From Odiellus spinosus (Eukaryota; Arthropoda; Arachnida; Opiliones; Phalangiidae): DNA of 64,000 bases. Made by a program: the position numbers and the translations under genes. Below, one piece after another: positions 1-11,092 of the stretch (position 1 is its first letter; the number at the start of each line of letters is the position of its first letter). Where the stretch lies: positions 16,804,501 through 16,868,500 of the forward strand of contig OY987226.1 in NCBI GenBank assembly GCA_963920705.1, given 5' to 3'. Under the pieces are notes generated by a model, which was not told the DNA's origin, searched no databases, and was given only the letters and a program-made list of their open reading frames with translations.

Positions 1-3000
1 TTTTTCATTTTTCAAATGAAACTTTTTCATTTTTCAAATGAAACTTTTTCATTTTTCAAATGAAACTTTTTCATTTTTCAAATGCAACTTTTTCATTTTT
101 CAAATGAAACTATTTCATTTTTCAAATGCAACTTTTTCATTTTTCAAATGCAACTTTTTCATTTTTCAAATGAAACTATTTCATTTTTCAAATGCAACTT
201 TTTCATTTTTCAAATGCAACTTTTTCATTTTTCAAATGCAACTTTTTCATTTTTCAAATGCAACTTTTTCATTTTTCAAATGCAACTTTTTCATTTTTCA
301 AATGCAACTTTTTCATTTTTCAAATGCAACTTTTTCATTTTTCAAATCAAACTTTTTCATTTTTCAAATGAAACTTTTTCATTTTTCAAATGAAACTTTT
401 TCATTTTTCAAATGAAACTTTTTCATTTTTCAAATGAAACTTTTTCATTTTTCAAATGAAACTTTTTCATTTTTCAAATCAAACTTTTTCATTTTTCAAA
501 TCAAACTTTTTCATTTTTCAAATCAAACTTTTTCATTTTTCAAATCAAACTTTTTCATTTTTCAAATCAAACTTTTTCATTTTTCAAATCAAACTTTTTC
601 ATTTTTCAAATCAAACTTTTTCATTTTTCAAATCAAACTTTTTCATTTTTCAAATCAAACTTTTTCATTTTTCAAATCAAACTTTTTCATTTTTCAAATC
701 AAACTTTTTCATTTTTCAAATCAAACTTTTTCATTTTTCAAATCAAACTTTTTCATTTTTCAAATCAAACTTTTTCATTTTTCAAATGAAACTTTTTCAT
801 TTTTCAAATGAAACTTTTTCATTTTTCAAATCAAACTTTTTCATTTTTCAAATCAAACTTTTTCATTTTTCAAATCAAACTTTTTCATTTTTCAAATCAA
901 ACTTTTTCATTTTTCAAATCAAACTTTTTCATTTTTCAAATCAAACTTTTTCATTTTTCAAATCAAACTTTTTCATTTTTCAAATCAAACTTTTTCATTT
1001 TTCAAATCAAACTTTTTCATTTTTCAAATCAAACTTTTTCATTTTTCAAATCAAACTTTTTCATTTTTCAAATCAAACTTTTTCATTTTTCAAATGAAAC
1101 TTTTTCATTTTTCAAATGAAACTTTTTCATTTTTCAAATGAAACTTTTTCATTTTTCAAATGAAACTTTTTCATTTTTCAAATGAAACTTTTTCATTTTT
1201 CAAATGAAACTTTTTCATTTTTCAAATGAAACTTTTTCATTTTTCAAATGAAACTTTTTCATTTTTCAAATGAAACTTTTTCATTTTTCAAATGAAACTT
1301 TTTCATTTTTCAAATGAAACTTTTTCATTTTTCAAATGAAACTTTTTCATTTTTCAAATGAAACTTTTTCATTTTTCAAATGAAACTTTTTCATTTTTCA
1401 AATGAAACTTTTTCATTTTTCAAATGAAACTTTTTCATTTTTCAAATGAAACTTTTTCATTTTTCAAATGAAACTTTTTCATTTTTCAAATGAAACTTTT
1501 TCATTTTTCAAATGAAACTTTTTCATTTTTCAAATGAAACTTTTTCATTTTTCAAATGAAACTTTTTCATTTTTCAAATGAAACTTTTTCATTTTTCAAA
1601 TGAAACTTTTTCATTTTTCAAATGAAACTTTTTCATTTTTCAAATGAAACTTTTTCATTTTTCAAATGAAACTTTTTCATTTTTCAAATGAAACTTTTTC
1701 ATTTTTCAAATGAAACTTTTTCATTTTTCAAATGAAACTTTTTCATTTTTCAAATGAAACTTTTTCATTTTTCAAATGAAACTTTTTCATTTTTCAAATG
1801 AAACTTTTTCATTTTTCAAATGAAACTTTTTCATTTTTCAAATGCAACTTTTTCATTTTTCAAATGAAACTATTTCATTTTTCAAATGCAACTTTTTCAT
1901 TTTTCAAATGCAACTTTTTCATTTTTCAAATGAAACTATTTCATTTTTCAAATGCAACTTTTTCATTTTTCAAATGCAACTTTTTCATTTTTCAAATGCA
2001 ACTTTTTCATTTTTCAAATGCAACTTTTTCATTTTTCAAATGCAACTTTTTCATTTTTCAAATGCAACTTTTTCATTTTTCAAATGCAACTTTTTCATTT
2101 TTCAAATCCAACTTTTTCATTTTTCAAATCAAACTTTTTCATTTTTCAAATCAAACTTTTTCATTTTTCAAATGAAACTTTTTCATTTTTCAAATCAAAC
2201 TTTTTCATTTTTCAAATCAAACTTTTTCATTTTTCAAATCAAACTTTTTCATTTTTCAAATCAAACTTTTTCATTTTTCAAATCAAACTTTTTCATTTTT
2301 CAAATCAAACTTTTTCATTTTTCAAATCAAACTTTTTCATTTTTCAAATCAAACTTTTTCATTTTTCAAATCAAACTTTTTCATTTTTCAAATCAAACTT
2401 TTTCATTTTTCAAATCAAACTTTTTCATTTTTCAAATCAAACTTTTTCATTTTTCAAATGAAACTTTTTCATTTTTCAAATCAAACTTTTTCATTTTTCA
2501 AATCAAACTTTTTCATTTTTCAAATCAAACTTTTTCATTTTTCAAATCAAACTTTTTCATTTTTCAAATCAAACTTTTTCATTTTTCAAATCAAACTTTT
2601 TCATTTTTCAAATCAAACTTTTTCATTTTTCAAATCAAACTTTTTCATTTTTCAAATCAAACTTTTTCATTTTTCAAATCAAACTTTTTCATTTTTCAAA
2701 TCAAACTTTTTCATTTTTCAAATCAAACTTTTTCATTTTTCAAATCAAACTTTTTCATTTTTCAAATCAAACTTTTTCATTTTTCAAATCAAACTTTTTC
2801 ATTTTTCAAATCAAACTTTTTCATTTTTCAAATCAAACTTTTTCATTTTTCAAATCAAACTTTTTCATTTTTCAAATCAAACTTTTTCATTTTGAAATCA
2901 AACTTTTTCATTTTTCAAATCAAACTTTTTCATTTTTCAAATCAAACTTTTTCATTTTTCAAATCAAACTTTTTCATTTTTCAAATCAAACTTTTTCATT

Positions 3001-3094
3001 TTTCAAATCAAACTTTTTCATTTTTCAAATCAAACTTTTTCATTTTTCAAATCAAACTTTTTCATTTTTCAAATCAAACTTTTTCATTTCTAGT
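1..3094. repeat. 22-bp satellite/minisatellite array (left-truncated by window edge)
   Basis: About 140 tandem copies of a 22-bp unit built from a TTTTTCATTTTTCAAAT core followed by a variable 5-base end (GAAAC, GCAAC, CAAAC, rarely CCAAC). Variants come in blocks: GCAAC-rich near 80-345 and 1840-2100, CAAAC-rich near 475-1090 and 2110-3090, GAAAC-rich near 1090-1840. One unit near 2890 is a base short and shifts the register. The open frames across it (for example 1842-3137) exist only because the unit contains no stop codon in any register; they have no start context or protein-like composition, so I do not call them genes. The array ends in unique AT-rich DNA at about 3095. Confidence 0.97.
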
Positions 3095-3220
3095 TTTTTT
3101 AATGTTTGGAATCCTCCATGCTTTTATAGTTTTATAGGGCTTAGTCATACGCGACTTCTTGTTTCTTGGTTTAAAAAAAATGTAATATATATAGAAGTTC
3201 TGGCAATATTGAGGCATAGT

Positions 3221-3312
3221 GCCGTGGCCGAGCGGTTAAAGCCGTCAAATATGTACCATTATTTTATTATTTTATAATATAATAATCCAGGTTCGATTCC
3301 TGGCGGGGGCCG
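3221..3312 (+). pseudogene. tRNA-like sequence with intact A and B boxes (tRNA pseudogene or SINE head)
   Basis: An A-box match (TGGCCGAGCGG, 3225-3235) and a perfect B-box (GGTTCGATTCC, 3290-3300) lie in the right order. The T arm pairs perfectly (CCAGG/CCTGG) and is followed by CGGGGGC. That 3' acceptor strand would pair with GCCCCCG, but the 5' side reads only GCCG before the TGGCCGAG, as if three C residues were lost. The D stem also fails to close, and the stretch between the boxes is AU-rich with no clear anticodon stem. It resembles a decayed Leu/Ser-type tRNA or the promoter of a tRNA-derived SINE, not a working tRNA. Confidence 0.45.
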
Positions 3313-6300
3313 AAAAAAATGTATTTGTTTGGATGGATAGCAATTGAGTATACGAAGGACTTTGCTTAATTGTATTAATGTAATTAACATATAATTTAAA
3401 GCTATTTGCATTATTTGTGGTTTAAACCTACGCAATTACTCATTTTTCGACTCGATGACGTTTTCGTCATTTCTGGGGACATCTGACAGCCCGGTACATA
3501 GTAATAGCAGAAGTTAATAATTATATCAAATAGCTTACACCACCACCCTTTGGGTGTTTGGTGTGGCTAAAAATATAGGAAAAAGGTAAGCCTGCAAAAT
3601 TGTAGGATTTTATAGGGTTTTTTCAAGGAAATACAGGATAATATAGGACATAGGATAATATAGGATTTTATAGGCGCACTGGGCTGCTTGTAGTAGAGTT
3701 CTAAAATTACCGTAATACTAGTGATTCAGACATGAAAACTGACCTTAACATACCCTTATAAAGACGCCAAACAGGAATAACTATTGAAATGTGGACATTT
3801 GAAAATGTTAAACTATGATCTCTCTTTTAGCAATTAGTTCACTTTCAATCCAAAAAATTATCACTATATTAAAATTAAATTAAGCGGTAAATTACCGATT
3901 TAGAACTCTAATTTATAGCAATTCAGCATTTCAGCTCCATTTTGAAACAAATTGTTAAATGGAAGACAAAGTGATGTAATTATGTTAAATATGTAAACAA
4001 TTGCGCATCCCCAACGTGATTGGGATTTTTGAAATAATTATTGGAGAGAGTGAAATAATTATTCAAGAGTTCCGCTATCCATTTTCTTTTCGACTGAAGC
4101 TAATCTCTTCAATCGAAAAGCAATGGATTGCTTAGTTTTATTCCCCAAGGCGAGTAGGCGACTAAAAACTGTGCAAAAATAAATTAAAGGTGCGTTAAAA
4201 AATGTTCGTCACGTCAAATACAATTGGTGATAAAAATTGGACGATGGAATTTAAATATTTGATTGTTACGTGAACGGTGGAGTTGAGCTCCGCCAACTAG
4301 TTGGAGAGAAAAATTGCATCAAGTGAAAGGATCTTCAGAAATGCGAAGACATTTAAATGGTGTTGAAAACAGAGTTTGAAACGAACTAGAGTCCCGATAG
4401 TGTCAAAGACTCGGATAATAAAATAAGAGGAAGGTTCTACCATCAAAATTTGTTTTTGTTTTCAACAGTGCCTAAACTATAATCTCGTCGATCTCTAAGA
4501 AGGTGACCGAAAAGGGACGCGAGGCAAAGCCTCGATTTGAAGGCGATGAAACCTTCGACTGATTCTAACTTGTCGGGGGTGTTTTAAAGCTTCCGTTTGG
4601 CGAGCGGGGTGCATCTGGTTGCGAGCGTATCTTCCTTCTTCCCCCTCGAGGAGGACTTCCGCTCGGATGGGACCCCTTAACACTCAGTCTCTATACCATT
4701 ACAAGTCACCTCCCTAAACTTTCCCCCGCCCTGCGCGTCGCCAGATTTTTCTACTTTGCCTTTTCTCTCTTTCTCGCTATTAAAGGGAAAAGGCACCCTT
4801 TTCCAAAACATTACTCTTCATTCGAAAACTGGAATGCATTTTATTTCCTACATACTCTCCCCACCTGAACTTTAAAAGCTTTGTTTTAACGTACCTTCCC
4901 ATTCAGTTCAAACTGGATTCAGCAAAACCAAAGAGAAAATCTTCAGCGCTTCGATTGCGCAAAGACTTCCACGAGAGTTGGCGAGTGTTTTCTCCCTCTG
5001 GGTCCATTCTAAGGCTCGATCGTGATACACATTTTTGATCTCATTGCGCTACCAAGGCTGAACTCGAAAGTAGATGAATTCTCGATTGTTGATCCTCTCA
5101 GGCTGGACTGGGCAATTTGCTGCCCAGTCCAATCGTTATTGAATGAATCGCTATATCTTTAAATATGAGCGTTTCTTATTTATTTTAAGGGAGAATGAAT
5201 CCTAACAATAAGTACTCTTCTATAGATTCCTTGCGAGTTAAATGGGCTTTACTCTACCTCTAGTAGAAGTGTTTTTAGAGTAGAAATCTCCCTATAAAGT
5301 TTCGGGTGTCTTTTTCCTTGGAGCAGATCCCGCTGTTAATTCACTCATCATATTCTCAAAGACCTCTACTCTCTCGGTTCTCGGTTCTAAAGCCGAACTG
5401 CCTCCAAAACGTAAGGATAAGAACTTTTAGAAAAGCGTAGTCAATGTAAATTCTTCGAGTACGCGTATACTAGTCGCGTGCCGCCCGATTTTTTTCCCTA
5501 TCCATAGTTCCACACCCTCTTCCTTTCCGAAAGACAGTCAGTCACAACCGGGTTCTGCTAGGTTGGGAAATAATTTTCCGAAACTTTAGAGAGAGTTAGT
5601 GGGTCTCGAAAGTGGACGTGATTTCTACTCTCCCTCCGGAATTAAAGGGAAATAACTGAAACTGTGCGGATACCGAAAGGATTATGAGGGATTCCAGGCA
5701 GAAAGCCGTTTCGCCTTGGGATAGCGCCATCTCGCCCAGAAAAAGCACTAAAAGAAAAGGTAAGAACTTTCACCGGGATGACAAATCAATTGAGAAATGA
5801 TATAGATCGTCAAATCCCACAGAAAAGCGTGACATAAGTCAAGCTTACATCTATAACACTTCGGTTACGTCACGTGCTAAAGTCAACTTCGCGTACCCGT
5901 TCCCAGTTCAATTTGAGAGTCTCCCGCTTTCGTAATTAGAACGCGAACGCAATTGTTAATCGGGGTTAGATTACCAAATTTATCATTTGGTGTATACAAA
6001 ACCTTTTGAATTCTTCGAACGACCAATAACTGTACCGAACTGGATACTCTCGAGTGGCCAGCGGTAACGAGGGTAGCATCACTAGATTCAACGAGGGGCA
6101 GACACTTTAGTATTAGCCAAAGCTGAAGTCCGTACACAGGCCCGTCGTCAGGATAAAGGGGATTGTACACCTGGCTGCAATAAAAATTTGGGCTTCGAAA
6201 TTCAGTGACTTAATTAGTCCATGGAAAAAGTTACATGGACATAACTTTCGATTCAGCAAGTATCTTACGGTATACTTGAGTCAGTAATTGTCTATGATTC

Positions 6301-9300
6301 GTGGTAAAGCAGAAATAGTGTCTTTGTTTTCTGATAATTAGCTATGATGATAATGCGACTATGAACCCAAAAGTAGACCGGTTAGGAAATGGTACAGAGA
6401 ACGCGTACGTCTAGCTACCTTCTACCACGCTCGGGTCTCGTGAACACAAATAAGTCTTGTTTAAGTACAATTTCACCCCGAGCTGAAATTTTACCAAATA
6501 CGGCCCGACGTTTATTTATATCTCGGGTCGTATACCATCAAATTGTATGGTAAATTTTTGTTAAGTTCCATCAAAAGGTTAACTGGCTTATACCAAACCC
6601 CAAAATACCTCGGGGGTGAACAACGTTATTTAAAACTTCTTACACCCATTGGTGTCAAATAAACGCCTCGATTTCCTAATCATTTTCTATTCGCAACGGG
6701 TACAAAGGTAGGAAGACCCCGTATTTCTAAACTAATTTATACTATGTATAACGGGTAAAACCTCTTGGTAGATAAATGCTGCGCTTTCGTAATGGACTCG
6801 AATGAGTTGAGTCCTATCCTATAGTAGATATTTTCCCCTCCATCAAAATATTTTAAACACAGATGGCTAAAAGCAGAAGGAACGCGCAGTTCCCAACGGG
6901 GAATGTGTTTTCAAAAGATTATTTTAGTCGTCCATTTATTTATGAAAGATCAACCAACCAGACTTATCAGAGATGGTTTAGGAACACTTGAAAATAACAT
7001 CTATGGTTCTTCGAAATACTACGAAGATTTAAAGCCTGTCCTAAACTTCTTTCGGGTAATGAAGTGAACGAGCTCTGAATGGACTGCCTTTGTGTACTTT
7101 TCGAGAACGAATCATTTTCAATTATGGCAAGTCCTACACTGAACCTTTTTATGCTCATATATAATGTAGTGTTTTAGATTCATCAGATTCAAGGATCAAC
7201 TACAGACTAGAGAAGTTTTGACGTCATTATGACGTAATTCTTGATTTCATACTAGACCATATAGCAGTATACAATTTTGCTTACATTTTTTTGGGGTTAA
7301 AATCTTTCGTAGAGAGTCTTTTACTCTTTTTTTTTTTTTTTTTTTGGACGACTAATGCGCTTATGACTCACCAGAATCTACTGTCAAGTGTCATATAGAC
7401 TAGAGGGAAATTTTTGACCACATTCTTAATTTCTAATTATCGTCTCAATACCCGTTCCATTCACACTACAGCCTAATTTACGTTTGAATATTTTGGAAGA
7501 TTTCCCAGCTCTGGGGCGAAAATTCCTCATTTTTGGATTAAAATATATCGGGAAAAATATATGATGTATTTTCAGATATTTTTTCGTGAATTTAAAATTA
7601 GATTTGGGATGCAATTAGATGTTTAAGAATGGTTTGAAAATATATCAAGTAATTTGGAGATTTAGGAGGGATTTTTAAGGTTTTAAAGGAAGATTTTTTG
7701 AGGAAACTATTTTGAGATGGTTGGTTGAGATTTTAAGGTGACGTTTTGGGAATTTAAGATTTAGAAGATATTATCCAAAAAAAAATTATTGGGATTCATT
7801 TTAAGATACAATCTAAGTCTCAGAGATGTTTTAGTGTATAAATTGTATTAGTAAAATTTCGTTTTCTCGACCGAAACGTTATCAATAAGAGAAAAAAAAC
7901 AGGGTAGATATTAAGATGTTTCTGTCGTGGTTAGAAAACATTTAGGAATTAGATAATCACTCGATATATGCGTATTCTAACAGTCTGAATCCAATACCAA
8001 GTTATTTTGTATATTATATTAGTTAAGATTGAAAATTGTCATAGGATGGACGTAGGCGAAATATTGCGCCAAAAGGCAAACTAAAACATTCAGTTCTGCT
8101 TTCAGCTGACTCGGTAATAATTTAATAATTAGGCCTTGAAATAACGCGAGTTCCTCGTTCAGCTGTATAGTCTCACTATCATATAGCCTAACTTCCCACA
8201 TTTTAGTTCCGCCTACGAAATAGTTCATCCCCTATCCTCTCAGCTAGTCAGCGTCATCAAAACAATACAAATGTATACGTAACTCCTACGCTATGTGTCT
8301 AGGACCCACCACCAAAACATTTTGGCCACCAAGTTAATTAAAGGGAGACTCGAAAATAATTAAAAAATTAAAGGAGAAAAATCTGTGACATCAGATGTAA
8401 ATAGAAGGAAGTAGGATAGGACCCCAATAATTATAATACGATGCTTAGTTCCCACTAGTACGCGTAACGGGGCGTTTCTCATTACCGGCGCAAAAACTTG
8501 ACACGTGCCAAATGCGAGTTTTCGCCGGCGAAAAGCCCCGTTTTCAATCAATACTTTTTGCCTAAAAAGTAACTTTTTCGACGTAACTATAGAAATTTAA
8601 CTTAGTTATGACGAAAAAGTTCCTTTTTTGGCCAGAAAATCATGATTGAAAACGCGCTTTAACGAAAAACATAGTTGAAACTAAGCTTAGGATGTCCCTT
8701 GCGCAACAAAATTTTGAATTTAGATTTTGGCGGGAAACCAAATCGTGCGCCAAGCGGACTTTCCTCTTCCATTGTGGGTATTATAGAGCCCTTGATTCTA
8801 GCGCTATCCAAAATTAAACTTAGTCATCAAACTCATCACTTCAAATGGGTTATAAATAGTATGAAAGAAGTTAAAATAAACATATTTTCATAAGCCTTGG
8901 AATGAAATGGTGGCAGTCTCATTTTAAAATGGATACTTTAAACTATTTTAATAAAATAAAATAGATTAAACCATTAACTTTGAGCCTCATGAAGTTGATT
9001 TTGATTACGGAAATTTTCGAGTTTAGAGAGATCCGGATATCAACCGGAAACAAACTGTTACCCTTTAAATACTCATTCCAAGAAATCAACAACAATCTCT
9101 TTCATACTCTCTTTAAAACGACATTCGGTTCCTTGTTAGGAACTATTTTCATATCCTTTACAAGGTGTATCATCAAGAATTAATCCGCCGAAGACTACCC
9201 TGTTATAATAAGCACCAATTGCTTATAAAATAATAGTTATTAGGCTTAATTTAATTGATGAGTCATTTCTCGCGACTTTTGGCTCGAATGTAACTTGGTA

Positions 9301-9453
9301 ACAGTCGGGCGTTTGCGTTTTGGCACCCAAGAATTATTATTAATAATAATAATAATAATAAGCATCCACAAATAACACTCGGCGCCTAGCAATGGTTCAC
9401 GGGAAAAAGCTTACTGAAATTATAGGGCGAACACAGAAAAAAGAAAAATATTA
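3313..9453. other. Gene-free intergenic DNA
   Basis: No open frame here looks like a protein and no splice-linked exon series is visible. The stretch is AT-rich with scattered homopolymers (for example a T run near 7319-7345). Near 5185-5210 there is one diverged match to the end of the TTAA-flanked inverted-repeat family (GGGAGAATGAATCCTAACAA) found intact at 47222 and 51201; no matching right end was found. Short frames at 4495-4683 and 5883-6170 lack any recognisable feature. Confidence 0.6.
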
Positions 9454-9458
9454 TATAG

Positions 9459-10440
9459 TCAAAAGTCAATCACTTTATTCCATATAAGTAAACAGCGCCC
9501 CGTAGCTTAATACTATCATCAGATTTGTTTGATGAGGGGGTGCACCGTGCTGGGTAGCACACAACACCCCCGCCATTGCGTGCGGCTTCATCATTTGTCC
9601 GCTAGTGCCGCACGCGAAACCACGCCCGGAACGGAAGCAAGGCTATGTAGAGCCAGTGCACCCGCACACACGTGCAGAGAGGCTAAGGCAGCAGAAGGAA
9701 AGGTATATGGCATGGCGACCAGAACCCACACAGCAGTGCCATACGGCCCCCGTAATGTAACCGTGATCCACAAGGACCGACTCAATGGCGTAGGATGACG
9801 CCGAGGCTGGTACCCCCGCTTAGCACGAGAGTACCCCCCAATAACGTGCTGGCGCAGCCCCGGCTTAGCCCCTAATTGGAAACCGGTACCCAGGGCCGTC
9901 GGCCCGACCCCGGGTAGGGCGCAGTCCGTTCGGGACGAACCCACCGGGGAACCAAGTACACGCCTAGGACCTCACGAGTCGGCCGGGTTGGGACGAGACG
10001 GCCGTGTTCCAATTCGCGGAACTAGGACGGATCCTAGAACTCGGGCCCCCTCACCACGACAAGGATGGAACACTACCCCCACCCTGCGCACGCCACAGGT
10101 GGGGGGGAGGGGGCAGCTTAATACTATCAGAAAAGGTTCAGATAAATGTAGCGGTAGATACAGTTTCGAGACACTCTAGCGGCCGCAGTCGGTAAAGATA
10201 GTGAAATCGGAAGCGCCACTCTTTGGAGAAATTCCGGAATTGGAGGGAAGACTATAATATAGCTAAGCGCGGCCGGCCTAAATCCGCCAATCTCTCCCGA
10301 CTCAAAATATCGAGGAAGAGTCCAAATTACTCGAGCCAGACAGGGGTGATGACTTTTTTGGCTAGTTTTAAGTGATGGGCTATTACGTAAAACTGGGCCT
10401 TTGTTGTTTACTTTTATGGAATAAAGTGATAGACTTTTGA
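9459..10440. mobile_element. TIR element, copy 1 (carries a nested GC-rich insertion)
   Basis: The ends form imperfect terminal inverted repeats. The left end reads TCAAAAGTCAATCACTTTAT and continues to GTAAACAGCGCCCCGTAGC; the right end is its near reverse complement, with GTTTACTTTTATGGAATAAA and GTGATAGACTTTTGA. Both ends are flanked by TATAG (9454-9458 and 10441-10445), a likely target-site duplication. Related copies lie at 48538-48841 and 53215-53780, so this is a dispersed non-autonomous family. No transposase is encoded. The interior is interrupted at 9519-10114 by a separate GC-rich insertion. Confidence 0.75.
9519..10114. mobile_element. GC-rich nested insertion with 15-bp target duplication
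   Basis: A block visibly much richer in G and C than its surroundings sits between two exact copies of AGCTTAATACTATCA (9504-9518 and 10115-10129). The related element at 53215 has this 15-mer once, running directly into the same flank (CAGAAAAGG), so that copy is the unoccupied site. A duplication of this length is typical of LINE-machinery insertion, although no poly-A tail or recognisable reverse-transcriptase coding is seen. Open frames at 9529-9798 (+) and 9591-9944 (-) have no recognisable domains. The element class is unknown. Confidence 0.7.
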
Positions 10441-10445
10441 TATAG

Positions 10446-11092
10446 TACAGTTAAAGCTGCAGACTTGCGCGTCAATTCCATGGAGTGTTCAACAGCTCTC
10501 ACCCATCTCAAAGTTGTAAAATTTTAAATATAGTTATTTCATAATATGAAAATAAAATTCATTTCCATTAGCAAAACATTGTGACAGTGTCACATGAATT
10601 TCTAGAAAAAGCCCATTTTGCTTGAGTTTCGGCTCTATTCAGTTTCAACCCATGGACGGATTAAATTTCGAGGGAGGACTATTTAAGAAAAAGCTGCCAC
10701 CCACTGTTACAGTCATTTATTAATTATTAAAACAGAGTTAGAGGGAAAATTTAGATCTCCAGCTATAGCGAGTTATAAATCTAAGAAATTTTACGAACGA
10801 AAATTTGCTACTAATGTTACTGACGGAAGTGACAAAGATATACATTCGACTTAATTGATTATCATAGTTTCTAAATGGTTCTCATTAAATATATACTCGA
10901 ATAACATTTATAGGCGGCAAACTAGTTAAACTACGTTACATGAATAATTCAAGAATACGGCGCCATATAGTCGCCTTAAATCGCCTTAAATGCACTATTT
11001 GCTCTAGAATTTGCCCCTTGAAAATATCCTTCTCAGCCTAGCTTTGACTGTACAACTTGTTACGGCCATAGTCGTCTGTTATGCAAGAAAAT
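10446..11092. other. Gene-free AT-rich spacer before the 21-bp array
   Basis: No gene is seen. Near 10970-10990 are two short units, TCGCCTTAAA repeated, which are the reverse complement of the TTAAGGCGA core of the array that starts about 100 bp downstream. They may be diverged relatives of the array unit. Confidence 0.5.

Noticed and set aside
38-3137. Several long open frames rich in Phe, Ser and Lys in the 22-bp array
   Set aside because: They exist in three registers at once, because the repeat unit has no stop codon. There is no non-repeat domain or splice context.
9529-10195. GC-rich open frames on both strands (89, 117 and 63 codons)
   Set aside because: Overlapping frames in a GC-rich insertion, low in recognisable motifs; none has a domain or splice support.
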